A stretch of 64,000 nucleotides of DNA. It comes from Cryptomeria japonica. Its lineage: Eukaryota > Streptophyta > Pinopsida > Cupressales > Cupressaceae. Each line of letters begins with the position of its first letter. The first letter of the stretch is position 1. The notes below the pieces were generated by a model. It did not search any database. It saw nothing but the letters and a program-made list of their open reading frames with translations, and was not told where the DNA came from. The stretch lies in NCBI RefSeq assembly GCF_030272615.1, contig NC_081414.1, forward strand, positions 818,224,396 through 818,288,395, given 5' to 3'. Of the stretch, positions 21,507 through 33,445 are shown one piece after another. The translations under genes and the position numbers were made by a program.

Positions 21507-24500
21507 ATGGCACCTAAGATCCAGAATCTCATTGTTGTTGAGAACATCGAAAAGCCCTCACTGAAATACTCTTTAACTCCCAAAATTTCATTTGAACCAG
21601 ATGACAAAACTACATTTTCACTCATTCGAGATAGAGTTTTATTAGTGAGGATGTGAGATTCTTCACTAAATGTCGAGTTGAAGAACTAGGTCATGTTGAA
21701 ATCAAAGACACATATGATGAATTGTGTATTGATGGTAAAATGGATAGCAAATATGAACACATCAAAATCAAGGGATTGACCGAAGCCCTAACCTATCCCT
21801 GTGTCTTCAAACCCTAATGGGTCAATTTTGTTCTGACCAGAGTTCATGATGACGTCATGTGGCTAGAGGAGCAACCATTTAAGATCACCAAGGAAATCAT
21901 TCATTTGATCACCGGTTACCCTATTTATGATCATGCCCGAGCTCAAAAAATGATATCACAGAAGGAATTGATCAGTTTAACCGGAGTAGAATCTGATTGC
22001 AGGGGACTAAAATTGAACAATGTCACTGATGCAGAGCTAAAGTTTGCCATTAGAGTAATAGGTTATTGTTTCTTCCAATCAGCAAGGGAAAACAATGTAC
22101 CCTATGCAGTAGTCGACTTAGCATATAAAATTGTGAAGAAAGGCATGAAAATTGATTTATGTGAGGTATTGTTGAAAAACCTGCTTGAGAATCTCAATAC
22201 CATAAGGAAGCCAAAGAAGAACAATCGGCTAATACACTAAAATTTGGATCACTTCTGGTATGCATGTTTTTCTATTTTGAAAAATTCTTGCCATCGGTCA
22301 GTAAAGTTGTTTGGGAACTACACCGACCAATCACCCATCAAATCAATGACTTCATCAAGAAGCTAGGTGATAATTTTAATGATATTATGGATGATTATTT
22401 CAGCAAGTTTCGGGAGAAGATGCATAACAGATATAGAATTCCACCCAAGTTAGTGGAGAAATACAAGGATGACATATGTTTTTAATTGGACACTGATTAC
22501 TGCTATGTTAATGCTTTGGAACCGAGAACTCAATATTTTCCACCTATGGGTTATTAGATTGATTTTGACATCACACAACAGCAGATAGATGCTTTTCTTA
22601 CATTTCCAAGGCATGCTACCGAGCTGAGGTATGGAACATGTGAAGAAGTGAAGGAAAAAGTAAAATTAAGCATTGTAGAACCCGAAGCTACAAGGAAGGC
22701 AACAAAAATGATCAAGGCATTAATAGAGAAATTTGGAGAAGGTTCTTCCTCCACACCTGTCAAGGGCACTATAGCCATTACCAAAGAGGAATCTGAAGCC
22801 CAAGAGGCAGCTATAACACTGAGAACCGAATTGCCAAAAGGGAAAGTTTTGAAAAGAAAGAAATAGGATACATCCAAAGTGTCACCGACTCCTCCAGCAA
22901 AGCGACCAAACACAAGAGCATCTACAGCATCACCGAGTAAGAAACCAAAGAATGTTGCCACACCCAAGGTAACAAAAACTTACAAGAAATCTACTCAGAG
23001 GCTCATTTTGACTAAAGAGTCTAGTGATACTGAATCCGAAGACAAAAACAAATTTCAGATTGTCAAGAGTACAAAGGTAAATGTACATAGTGTTGAAAAT
23101 TTTTGTGCTAATCTAAAGCAATATGGTGGATTTGGATCATTCAGATATGTAAAATATAAATCCAGATCTGATGATGAAAAGAGACAAATAGAAGAAGTTG
23201 TCATCTACACACTATTGAAATTCCGACTGGTCCCATTGGAAGTATGTAAATCTCTTCCAAATGAATTATATTTGCATATTGACAATAGGTGGAAGTATGC
23301 AATGGACTTAGAGAAATAGATGAGAGAAAGAGGTTTGGTACATCTTTTCCCAGACATGTCGGTAGATGAGATCACCAAACATCTAAAAAACTGCCACACA
23401 AAATTCCTAGTCAAGCAAAGAGCCTTGAAATTGATGAATGGCCTTTACTTGGATGTAGAGAATGAGACCAAAGAAAAATGGCAGGAAATATTTTGAATCA
23501 AGAATGCTGGTGAGCAAGCTGAAGTTGAAATAGTTGATGTCACTGAGAAAGATCCTGATATTACCGAGCAAGACCCTGCTGACACCATACAAGTGGATGA
23601 AGATATAATGGATACCGAGGCACTTGAACAAGAAATGATAGAAGGGAATGCTTATGCCCAACTTGTATCTAGTGAATCAGTTTTGGAACAAGTCCAGCCC
23701 TATCCTCTGGTCAATCAACCTATTTCAACTGAGGCCCCTCAAGATATGGAACAAGGCACAGAAGGTCACAAGTCAATAGCAGGAGAAGGTACTTCTCAAG
23801 AATAGACCTCTCAAGCTCCCTCTAGCACTGAAAAATGTTACAACCAAGACACCAAGCTTAGAGACACCAAATGACACTACAGAGGCTAAAGAAACTGACC
23901 AAAGTGTTGCCTCTACCAAGCAACCTACCGCGGGTCAACAAGCCTCCCAAGCCATTGTTTTAGTCCAACCGATGGAAGGTAAAGAAAAGAAAATGAAAAA
24001 GCATAGTTTCAAATTAGATTTGTCAAAACCAATAGTGTTGCCCAATGTTGATATATCCAAATTAAAAGGGCAAGCACTCATTGAATTCAGTGAACTATGC
24101 AAAGCCAAAGCTGAACAGGAGAAGCAAATGGCTATTCAAAAGAAAAATAAAGTACTTCAGAAGGTGAAAGCACTCTTAACCAATATGCTACCTAAAGCAA
24201 CCGTGACAAAAGATGTCGCCATCCACATTCAACTGGATAAACTCCTAACCAAGATAGAGACATCTGGAGTAGATGCATCTGAATATTTGAGCAAGTTAAA
24301 GGACAAGGAGCTCACTGCTAAAATGATTGAAGAGGTACAGAAAGCTATTGCTATTGGCAAAGTTAAACTTGTCAAATTTATTGCTGAGTTGACCCCTCAA
24401 CTCAAGTACATTCTTTATTTATTTCAGAAACTCTGTACATTTTCTTTATTCATTAAAGATATCAAGAATAAAACTGAAGTGATTGAGAAAGAGATCACCG

Positions 24501-24844
24501 ATCTCTCAAATAAGTTGACCACTGAGCCAAATTCCATTTAGAATTTTTATACAAAGTTACAAAAGCTCATGGCTTAACAATTGGAACTCGGGAATGAAGA
24601 GCACAAGATAAGGATGGACATAATGACACTTCAAACATTATTCATTCCTCATCTTTCCTCTATCCAAGAACAGATCAACAAAGCTACCTCCCTATCCACT
24701 CAACAAGAGGGAAGCACCTTAGATGGACTCATTTCACTATTAGCTAACATTACAGCTCAGAATTCACTCATGGACAGTGTTAAGGATGCCCTCTCTGCCG
24801 CTCTCACTGATGCCCAAACAAAGTACAAATCCATCTTTGACTAG
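21507..24844 (+). pseudogene. Family C second ORF, broken; unrecognised about 1100-residue product
   Basis: A first frame starts MAPKIQNLIVVENIEKPSLK at 21507. Frameshifts and stops then move the open frame: 21857-22240 (MWLEEQPFKITKEIIHLITG...), 22264-22485, 22648-23319, 23593-23805, 23972-24541, 24581-24844. The N-terminal third resembles the uncharacterised 'putative plant transposon protein' type of sequence (weak, from memory). The middle is Lys/Ser/Pro-rich (PPAKRPNTRASTASPSKKPK), like a nuclear or DNA-binding linker. The C-terminal third is coiled coil. I do not know its function. It shows no RT, protease or integrase motifs, so it is not pol. Confidence 0.6.
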
Positions 24845-24877
24845 TTGCCACCACCGAATGGTAACTAAGTTTTGATG

Positions 24878-25239
24878 TTTGTCAAAAAGGGGGAGTGAGT
24901 ATCATATCAAAGTATAGAGGGGAATGTAGTATACATGGGGAGTATACCGAGCAAAACAGAGCATATGCACAATTAATTTTGACAAGAAGAGCAGTGAACC
25001 GACCAGTACACCGAGCAGTGATCATCAAACAGAACCAAGTACAGAATATTGATCATCGAGCATGAAAACTCAAAGTTTTGTACAGTATATTGATAAGGGG
25101 AGTATATCTGAATATACTATTTCATTGACAAAAGTATATGCTGTCAGTTTTGTCAAAATTTTGTAAATATATAGATTTTTGAGTTATGACTTTGAAAGTA
25201 GTTTTGTCAAACATCTCAACTAATGTCAAAAGGGGAGAT
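24878..25239 (+). promoter_or_regulatory. Family C 3' untranslated region with two polypurine tracts
   Basis: AAAAGGGGAGA ends just before the 3' LTR (about 25229-25239) and is the expected PPT. A second purine run, AAAAAGGGGGAG, lies at about 24884-24896, some 340 bp upstream in a similar 'gtcaaaa' context. It could be a duplicate or an auxiliary priming site. Confidence 0.65.
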
Positions 25240-26405
25240 TGTTACTACTTATTATAGTTGTCATTAGTTTTATATCCAAAGTCCTTCTATATACTCTAGT
25301 CGGTTACTACTACCGAAACATTCAGTCGATATGCACAGAATAGTCGGTTATAGAAGTAAGTAGTCACAGAGCCTAGTATTCACCAAGTTGTCTACCGAGT
25401 AACATTCCATGTCTACCAAGCAAAAATAATGATACACCGAGTGAAACGTGTTACTAGATTCATTGAATCTAGACACACATGGGAAAACGTGTTACAAGAT
25501 CGAGGAACATAGAACTGTTATCACATTGGAAATTGCACTTAAAGATTGTGTATGATTTTGAGGTCATCTAACCAATGAAGTATTTTGTATAGTTATTCAT
25601 TTGATAAATCATGTTTGTAAAATTGAAGCAATGAACCTGATCACTAACATAAGAGATCTATTTATACAGCATGGATTGAGATCAGATAGAGACATATAGA
25701 GGTGTATGAAGTAAGACATGTGTGATACAGAAGAAAGCACTAAGTGTTATGACTATTACAGAGACACAGAGGTCACTGAGAAGGATTTCAGAGAACAGTC
25801 AAAGAACAAAGTAAACAGAAGGGTTTATCGAGTTATTCTATGGGTTACCAAGGTATGCTATAAGCAAGGTAATCTCATTTTGAGCATATAGAATCTGCTA
25901 TAACATTCCAGATGTAAAGTTGCAGATATTTGTAAAGATTTTATTGTAATATTTTGAAGTTGTAAGAGAAACCTTTAATAGGGTAAAAGACTCTAACAAA
26001 GTCTATAAATTGTAAAGCCTTTAACCAGGTGCAGCATTTAGAATAAGTGTTGTAAAATCCTTTAGCAAGGTAGATCTAACGATCTTGATACTCCTAATAG
26101 GGTAAGCTATCAGAAATAGCTGAACATGTAGCTCTAACCAAGCAACCTTTATTATTGCAGTAGTGAAGTTGTGGGTGCCATCCCCACCGCAGTTTTTCTC
26201 TCTAACCAAGAGTTTCTGCGTAACCAAAATATATGTGTTATGGAATGAATCATGTATGATTGTTATTTATTTGTTTTAGCTTTATTTTATGTTACAGCAA
26301 TTTATGGTTTATGCATAACAGTAAAGATATTATTGATAAAAGGATTTGAAGTACTGATTCACCCCTCCCCTCTCAGTACATTAGCTTTCCATATTGGGCC
26401 TAACA
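25240..26405 (+). repeat. Family C 3' LTR
   Basis: It has the same ends as 18419-19599 and is 15 bp shorter overall, including a missing short block near 25437 ('ttgatatacaccaag' in the left copy). The differences are otherwise scattered substitutions. Confidence 0.9.
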
Positions 26406-27282
26406 CTCAAAAGTTTTCTAAGAAATTTTCTAGGAAATATTTCCATAATACATTATGTTTTTTATTGTTTTAAACAGTAAACTCCAAACACATAAAAACT
26501 CATAAAATGATTGGGAAAATAAAAAGGGAATGCAACTCTTTGAAAATAACCAGAGGATGAATATCAAATTCTTTTGAAACACTTTCTCTTCCAGGCAACT
26601 AAATTTGGCAAAATTTTGCTTTCAAATAAATGAAACACTAATTACACATTGAATAAACTAATTTTACCATTCAAACACTAAATGAGAGAATAAAAAATGA
26701 AATATTTCATCATCTTTTTTTTTGGTTTTAAACTCCAAGAGATTTTACCCAAATCTAATTTTTAAATCCACTCTTTCCATAAACAAGAAATCTAGATTTG
26801 GGGATAGACTAAAACTAGTCTAAAATCATACTAATTTCACCTTACAAAACTAAATTAATGATTCAAACAAATCTGACATCAAATCTCTTCACATAAAAAT
26901 TTCTTCATACAAATACAATTTTCAACAAAACATAGACATTAAAAAAAATAGAATACAACCTTGTGAGCTATCTTGGAAGAAATATGAGATGAGCCCAACT
27001 TGCAACTCAAGAAATTCTTCCTCCATCTTCCAACCAAAATCCCCAAAAATTTTCAATCCCCCAAAACAACTTTTTTTTTTTTTAATTTCATTGAAAATAT
27101 AGGTTAAAAGGAAATTTTTGACCTAAAAATCAATTTTAGGTTGAAATTATTTTTTACCAAATAAATCATTTCCACAAAGTTAATATTCAAAAATGCTTTT
27201 TCCTCTCCAAAATTTGATTTTTTAAATTTTATATAAAACTTCAAATTTACATATTCAAAGTCAATGGTAAGATATTTTGGAG

Positions 27283-28430
27283 ATTTTTTTTTTTTTTTCA
27301 ATAGAAGTAGGCAAGCCACTAAACTTTTTTTATTAAATTTAATAATTTTTACAACGGGTTCAAAAGGCATACCAGCAGGAAAGAACCCACAAGAAAACCT
27401 TAGTTATCGCCTTAAATAAAAACCAAAAACTACCCTTACAAAATAGTTGTTACATATCCAGACGATCCAAATACCCACCCAAAACCATACAATTTGAACT
27501 ATACAAAGAGGTCTCATAGGACATATCTAGATACAAAACCAGCTGGTTACAAAATGAAGAGTTGGATATCAAAAAATAACTCCTCGAGAAGATCATGCAG
27601 AAACACCAAAGATCCCATATACTTTTACCAATTGGGGAGCATCAGTTGGATACGAAATGAAGAGTGGGATACCTTAAAAAATCTCCTCAAAAAGATCATA
27701 CAGAGACACCGAGGAGCCCATAACCATATCTGCATCAAAAAACATACCACACCACCAAGGAGCCCATAGTCATATATGCATCAAAAAACATACCACACCT
27801 CCAAAATATAGTAATCAGACATGTAAAAACCAAGAGCTAGTGCCTTCAACAGGAGGATCATAGTCTACATCCGGAGGAGGAACAACCCTGAGAGGGAATT
27901 CCAATCGAGCAGGAGCAGAAAACAAGAAACTCAAAGAAAGTAACGAATGCAAAGCCTCAAAAACAACCCAAGCTTTATCCACAAACTGAGCAGGAACCCG
28001 ATACAGAAGAAAATCCATAGAAGCCCTAGTATCATCCATGGTGTCACATATTAGCCCCATTCTTAATTCAAACAATAATTGACCATACCAGCCATTACCC
28101 AAGAGCTCATGGCGAGGAAGAAAGCCACCATAATAAAAAGACCCCACATCAAAATGGTAATTATCCAAGGTAGAAGAAACCATATCCCAATTACACAATG
28201 ATGGAAATATGAATGTGTAAACCAGAAGGTAGACCAATTCAACATCAAGTAAAACATCATGACAGATTGTAACAAAATGAGATAAAAACTCAGAGTAAGA
28301 AATATTAGGACAAATTTCCAACCAATGACTCCCCAAGAGCTTGCAGAAATTACAAGCCACCTTAGGAGAAAACAGGTTAAAAACCTTACCAAACTTTTCA
28401 TAATTATCCACATTCTCTTCCTCTAAAACC
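27283..28430 (-). mobile_element. 5'-truncated LINE, minus strand, in family B LTR
   Basis: A T-run at 27283-27298 is the poly-A tail of a minus-strand insertion. Read on the minus strand, its last 100 bp match the end of the LINE at 16740-16844 (shared GGTTCTTTCC, TTGAACC, then an A-rich segment and TTYAGTGG before the A-tract). The insert adds about 1.1 kb relative to the solo LTR. The left boundary of the copy (about 28430) is estimated from where LTR similarity resumes. No convincing TSD was found. Confidence 0.6.
27815..28411 (-). CDS. 198-codon ORF in truncated LINE, product unknown
   Basis: An uninterrupted ORF from ATG 28411 to TGA 27815 lies just inside the truncated LINE. It starts MDNYEKFGKVFNLFSPKVACN and ends in a Pro-rich tail (VVPPPDVDYDPPVEG). 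It has a few Cys residues near the N-terminus (CNFC) but no motif I recognise, and no signal peptide. It lies where the intact-ended LINE has its long 3' region, so it may be a fossil of a 3' ORF or a chance frame. 198 codons without a stop is long for this AT-rich sequence. I do not assign a function. Confidence 0.3.
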   Translation of the reverse strand: MDNYEKFGKVFNLFSPKVACNFCKLLGSHWLEICPNISYSEFLSHFVTICHDVLLDVELVYLLVYTFIFPSLCNWDMVSSTLDNYHFDVGSFYYGGFLPRHELLGNGWYGQLLFELRMGLICDTMDDTRASMDFLLYRVPAQFVDKAWVVFEALHSLLSLSFLFSAPARLEFPLRVVPPPDVDYDPPVEGTSSWFLHV

Positions 28431-28802
28431 CATATTTTAATTTTCTTTAAAAGTTTATTTTTATAAATTCAAAATGCATAATACAATTAAATTTCACAAT
28501 TTGAATTGATCAACTCACTAGTTAATTGAATTTAAAGATTTGAATATCAACTAATCATTTAAAAGGGGTAGTCCATAATCATTAATGCGTAATTAAAATC
28601 AATAGTTAATCATCGTCAATAAATTAATGCATATTCATCATTAACTAAAATACACACACATTAAAGCATATGTCATCATGATAGCATAGTAGCTGCACAT
28701 AAACATCATGACCAGTCTACAAAGGTACTGAAAAGTCAAACTTAGTCAAAGTACTCACGTGAATAGTACTATTGGGGAAGGGGTACTACAGGAAGGCCCC
28801 CA

Positions 28803-28807
28803 ACCCA
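28803..28807. repeat. Solo LTR target-site duplication, left (ACCCA)
   Basis: ACCCA precedes TG 28808 and recurs immediately after CA 33043, at 33044-33048. This is a perfect 5-bp duplication, as Ty3/gypsy integrases make. Confidence 0.85.
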
Positions 28808-31800
28808 TGTAGTACCCCTATCGTAATCGATCTCTAATCTTGGTTTAATCTTGGTTAGATTATCTTAATATTATGTTATAGTCAGATGTTGTTTTTACGC
28901 ATAGCTATTGATGTGGTTTTCTCTCTAGTCGTATGCAGGTTGTTAGTGTACCTATTTCGTGGTATCAATATCGGGCTAACGCTTTCATTAGATTTTATAT
29001 ATGTGTGCATGTATGATCTTTGGTTGCAGGAGATTTCAGGTACGAAGTCGCATGAGGGCGAGGTTCGTCGTCACCTGGTTTTGCAGGTTTGAGCATACCT
29101 TTTTAATCCTTAGAGTTGGATTAGGTGGTCGTAAGACCCTAGTCGACCTTTGTCATGCTCAAGTGAGCATCGCCAGTCGTCGTCGGTAATCCCTTCTTGT
29201 TTGGGTTTGCGAGTCGTCTGTTTGGTTGGCTTTCTCGTTTTGCGTGCTTGGTGTGTTTGGTTAAATTGATTAATTAGTCCTTAGTAATTATCTTGATTAA
29301 TATGCGTTTGTGCATTGATGATTAATGGATTAAATTAATCTGGTTTCCGTTATGTGATTTTCATTGATATTGGGTTGCTCGTTTTAAATTGGGAGTGAAT
29401 TCGATCAAATAACTGATTTTGAATATTAAATGCATTTATATATGCTGTTGAAAAGGAAAGCTTTGTATTTTATTGCGATAAACTTAACTGTATCCTGTTG
29501 GCTTTTGAGATTAGAAAGATTAAATTTGATTAAATGAAAGAAATCGATTTTTGGATTTGGAATAGCAAGTTAATTAGTTGCTAAAGTTAGAAATGGATTA
29601 AATTTGAGTATTATTTTTAAATAAGAATTTTTATTCCAAAAATAGAAATTTTGGGTCAACTCTTCCATATAACCCAATTTGGGGGAAAATTGATAAGGAT
29701 GGACATTTTTGGAGAAGATTTTGGTTGGAAGGAAATTTTGGGGGTTTTGGGAAGGAATTTTGCTGGATCTGACAGGTGGGCTCTCCTTCAGTAATCTCTA
29801 CCAGGATTGCGAATGAAGGTAGGATTCTGAATTATTTTCTTGCTTGCCAAAAGAATTTCTGGTTGAAAGAGTTGGATTTGTTATTGAAAAATCAGTTTGA
29901 TTGATTAAAAGAGTAGATTGGAATAAGATCTTGAATTATCCCTCCTAGATTTCATTCTGTGTTTTCAAATCAAATTTTGGTTTGCTAAGAATGATTTTAA
30001 ATAAATAAAATTGAAATATATTTGGGGGTTTGGCAGATTAGATGTTAAAATTGGGAAGAATAATCTTGTTTAACCATTATGCTGAGTGGTTTTGGAGAAA
30101 TCCCCCCCTTTCCTGATCTGGGTATGTTTATAATGGTTTATGAAGGAATTAAAACCAAAAAAAAAAAAAAAAAATTTATTTATTCCAGTCTCTGTGAGAC
30201 TATGTTTCTCCCTTGTTGTGTATGAAACTATTTTTTAACAGCTTTTTATATATATTTTTTTAAAGCGAAATCTTTTCTGCATGGTGCGTTTTAGTTTTGG
30301 CGGATTTGGGGAGGGTTTTCGGCTAGTGCCAAGGCCCTCGACCCAGGTTTGGGGAGAGCCAAGGCTTCCCTAAGCCTGGGGAGAGGCCTGCGGAGGCCAT
30401 GGCATGCCCTCCACGCAGCCAAGGCTGGGTGGAGACCACGTCATGGTCTCCCCAGCCCTTCCGCAGGGAAAGGGAAGCTCGCGTGGGAGGAGCCCACGTG
30501 GCCCCCACGTGGGTTATAAAATATTATATGTGTTTAATGTTTTTTTTAATTATTTTTTTTAATATAAAAAAAATAAATAAATAGATTTGTTAAATTAAAA
30601 GTTTTCTTAAAATTAAGCTTCCTATTATTGATTAATGATTATTATATATGTGATTAATGGAAATTAATTTGTGTATTTAATCTAATCGATATTAATTCGA
30701 AATTGGTGCAAATGCATTAATTATTAGTGAGATATATTTTATTAATAGAGATTAATAATTATATATTAACTGATAATTAACTGGGTTATTGTGCACTATT
30801 AGTCGTTAATTGTGTATATTTTATTTATCGTGGAATAATAAATATACTCTTTAATTAACAGTTCATTTTGGATTCTGCTATACATGCGTAGGGAAGTAAG
30901 ATTTAGATTTTGGAAATGATTATCTTTATTTGGATTCCCTTTTTTATTATATTACGTGATCCGTATAGAGCATCTGGGATTGAAAAATACGAAACTGTAG
31001 AGGACGGTTTAGAACCAGTATGTTTATGACGTTTTGATTGGAGATTAAATATCTTATTTTAATTGATTAATGGTTGTCTGAATTTGATTAATATGAATTT
31101 GGTTTAAGAACTCATTATGGCTTAATTTGCCTGTTCGTTGCTTTGAACCTTAAGAGTTAGAAAACCAAGAACAACTTATCCCTTGATGAGGTAGATAACC
31201 ATTATCTAATTGGATCTTGTAGAAAACTTGATCGATTTTAATGTTTAAATCATTTTGAGAAGATAATGTCATTTCTGATTATTGCCTTGCGAGTTTAATT
31301 TCTGTATTCGCCTTTAATTATGAAATGGCATGTTTTGCTTTGTTTAGTAGGACCCTGTCGTGTGGATTGATTTGGGGTACCTGTTTCAGTCCTCGATTCC
31401 AAGTTGACTATTGTATTGTGGTAGTGTCGTTTTGATCATATCCTCCTTGTGTGTGAGTCGAATGATGATTGTGGTTGACCGTTGTTGGTCGGGTAACTAG
31501 TTAGAGTACCGTCAGTAAGTGATTACTTTTGAGTCATGTATGACCTGATGATTGTGTATCTCTTCTTGAACTCCGTTTGTCAGACCATGTGTATTCCTTG
31601 GTTTTGAGTTCGTCCGAGTATAGTCTAGTGTCGTATGGGAAAGTGGCTTTCGATTGGGGGCCGCGCCCAAAGTGGCTGCTGGGTAACCCGTCGAAAGTGA
31701 TTCTAATAAGTGATAACCTAAGTAGATTAGAAAATAATCTCTAAATAAGATAATGTGCCTCACACATGGGATGAGTGCTATCATAGACTCGACATGCTGT

Positions 31801-33043
31801 GGGAAGGCCTGAAATGGCAAACTACCATCCTTGTCTTCACGAGAGGATGTGTGGGTCCATATGAGGCTTGGATGGGCCGGAAGCTCGGATTAGGTTGCCA
31901 GGGTGACCTAGTGTATGGGGTCGGGACCTATGAAGACTTGTCATGGTATCCATACCAGGTTGTGTGATGACACTTGTCCCTACGTTCGCTGGTGTGTTGT
32001 CGTTTTGTCCTGTTAGGAGTACCTTTGTGAGTCATCCCTTTGTCTCTGCCCTTGTGAGTGTCGGTTTCATGTTAGACCTTGGGTGGTGATGGCTCAGTTT
32101 TGTGGATGCTCTTCTGGACCTTTGTTTCAGCTTGATTATGTTCAGCTAGATCCTGTTCTTTTCAAGGATCGTTTATGTATTAATGGACCAATGTGGTCGC
32201 TTGTATATTGTTTGTATTTTGCCTTGATGGTTGGATTATAATGGTGTAATCTCTTGTATTCTTAACTTTAGTATTTATCAGAGGGGGTCTTGCAGTTGAG
32301 CAGACCCGGAGATGTAGCCCTTTAGGGGTGAACTCCGAGATCATTATGGTGTTATGTGATGCATTCTCTTATGTTTCCTTTATTCAGCTTTATCATGTAT
32401 GGTTAGCTTATGTTAGAATGGTTAAGTGGATAAATGGAATTAACTTTAAATGCTTATATTCAGTTCTTTCTTGAATGCCATGTTGATCGAATGCATAATT
32501 GGTTGAGATGCGATTTATCGTAAATGCATGTGCGTAATCATCTTTTGAAATGCAATAAGTTGGAATATGAATGAATGTAACTTAGAGTAATGAATTATAC
32601 TCAGTTGTTGTTAAGGAATTTAATATGCTTGGAAAGATCTCTTATGTTATGATGAAATCCTAGTGTATTAGAAAATGTAGATGTATGGTTTGTAATTTTA
32701 ATTTGAAAAGCTTGAATGAGGTTGATGAATGGATCTTAATGGATGAATCTTTGTTGTGATTTATATTTCCGTCCTTTGAAAGAAATTATCCTGATTATGA
32801 ATTATCTCGTCGTTAAGATAATTAGCTTATTGGATTAATCGTGTGAGTTAAGTGAATTGTGAAATTTAAGTAATCTCATTGGGAAACTCTTTAGGTGTTA
32901 GTTGAAGTCTTCCGCTATGTAATCTGAATCTTTGATATCTTGTTGCATCTTATGTGTTGTAACTTTAAAAAAAAAAAAAAAAATTGCACTCTATTCTTGT
33001 GTTATGGCTTAATCCCTTCGGGGTTTCCTGGCGGGGCATTACA
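28808..33043 (+). repeat. Family B solo LTR, plus strand, 4.24 kb
   Basis: It starts TGTAGTACCCC and ends GGGGCATTACA, matching the termini of the minus-strand family B LTR. It is flanked by the perfect duplication ACCCA (28803-28807, 33044-33048), and no PBS or PPT is attached. It therefore looks like the product of LTR-LTR recombination that removed the interior. A GC-rich island (30290-30525) with GGAGACCA-CGTCA-TGGTCTCC at 30431-30451 and A-runs (about 30158, 32967) are internal. The short ORFs at 28886-29189 and 30323-31967 are not considered genes. Confidence 0.85.
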
Positions 33044-33445
33044 ACCCATTACAAATTTGAAACACAAACCATAAAAAACTAAAATTGGAACAAAACTAGT
33101 CATAGAAATAGTAAAGCAAGAGCCAAATAGATTACATCATATTTTGAATAAGGCTTTGGGACTACTTATGTAACACTCTAACCTGAAAAATAAGAAAACT
33201 TGTTAGTGGGATATTTCTTCTAATAATATTTATATATACTTTCTCAATTTAAAAATCAATATATAGATGGTGTAGTAACAATAACAAATCAATATATAGA
33301 CCTATCTAGTAATAATGAAAATATTGCTACAATGGAAAAGAGGGACATCCTCCATTAATATATTATATAATTTTCATAAGAATATATATCAAATAACTAT
33401 TATATAATAGGATTTTATCTTTTGGATGATAGAAGCTCTACCTTT
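33044..33445. other. Host DNA between solo LTR and terpene synthase stop
   Basis: This is AT-rich flanking sequence and should hold the 3' UTR of the terpene synthase gene (transcribed leftwards). No clear polyadenylation hexamer stands out on the minus strand, and no other gene is seen. Confidence 0.5.

Larger units (their letters stand above)
18419..26405 (+). mobile_element. Family C LTR element without pol (TR-GAG/LARD-like), nested in family B LTR
   Basis: LTR 18419-19599, PBS 19602-19613, zinc-knuckle gag-like gene 19661-20916, second broken ORF 21507-24844, polypurine tract about 25228-25239, LTR 25240-26405. I find no protease, RT, RNase H or integrase motif on either strand of the 5.6-kb interior. 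The element would need enzymes from an autonomous partner. The boundaries are well defined: TG...CA ends, PBS, PPT and a 4/5 TSD. Confidence 0.85.
1527..28790 (-). repeat. Family B 5' LTR, minus strand, split by nested insertions
   Basis: The LTR survives as four pieces: 1527-1963, 16858-18418, 26406-about 27282 and about 28431-28790. It is interrupted by a LINE, an LTR element and a truncated LINE. Read on the minus strand it starts TGTAGTACCCC (28790 leftwards) and ends GGGCATTACA (1527), matching both termini of the plus-strand solo LTR at 28808-33043. Internal matches to that copy include the block around 16910-16980 (like 32283-32345) and a GC-rich island at 18145-18350 (like 30290-30525). 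After removing the LINE and the family C element I calculate about 4.38 kb, or about 3.2 kb if the truncated LINE is also removed, against 4.24 kb for the solo copy. The U3 parts are clearly diverged. Confidence 0.7.
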
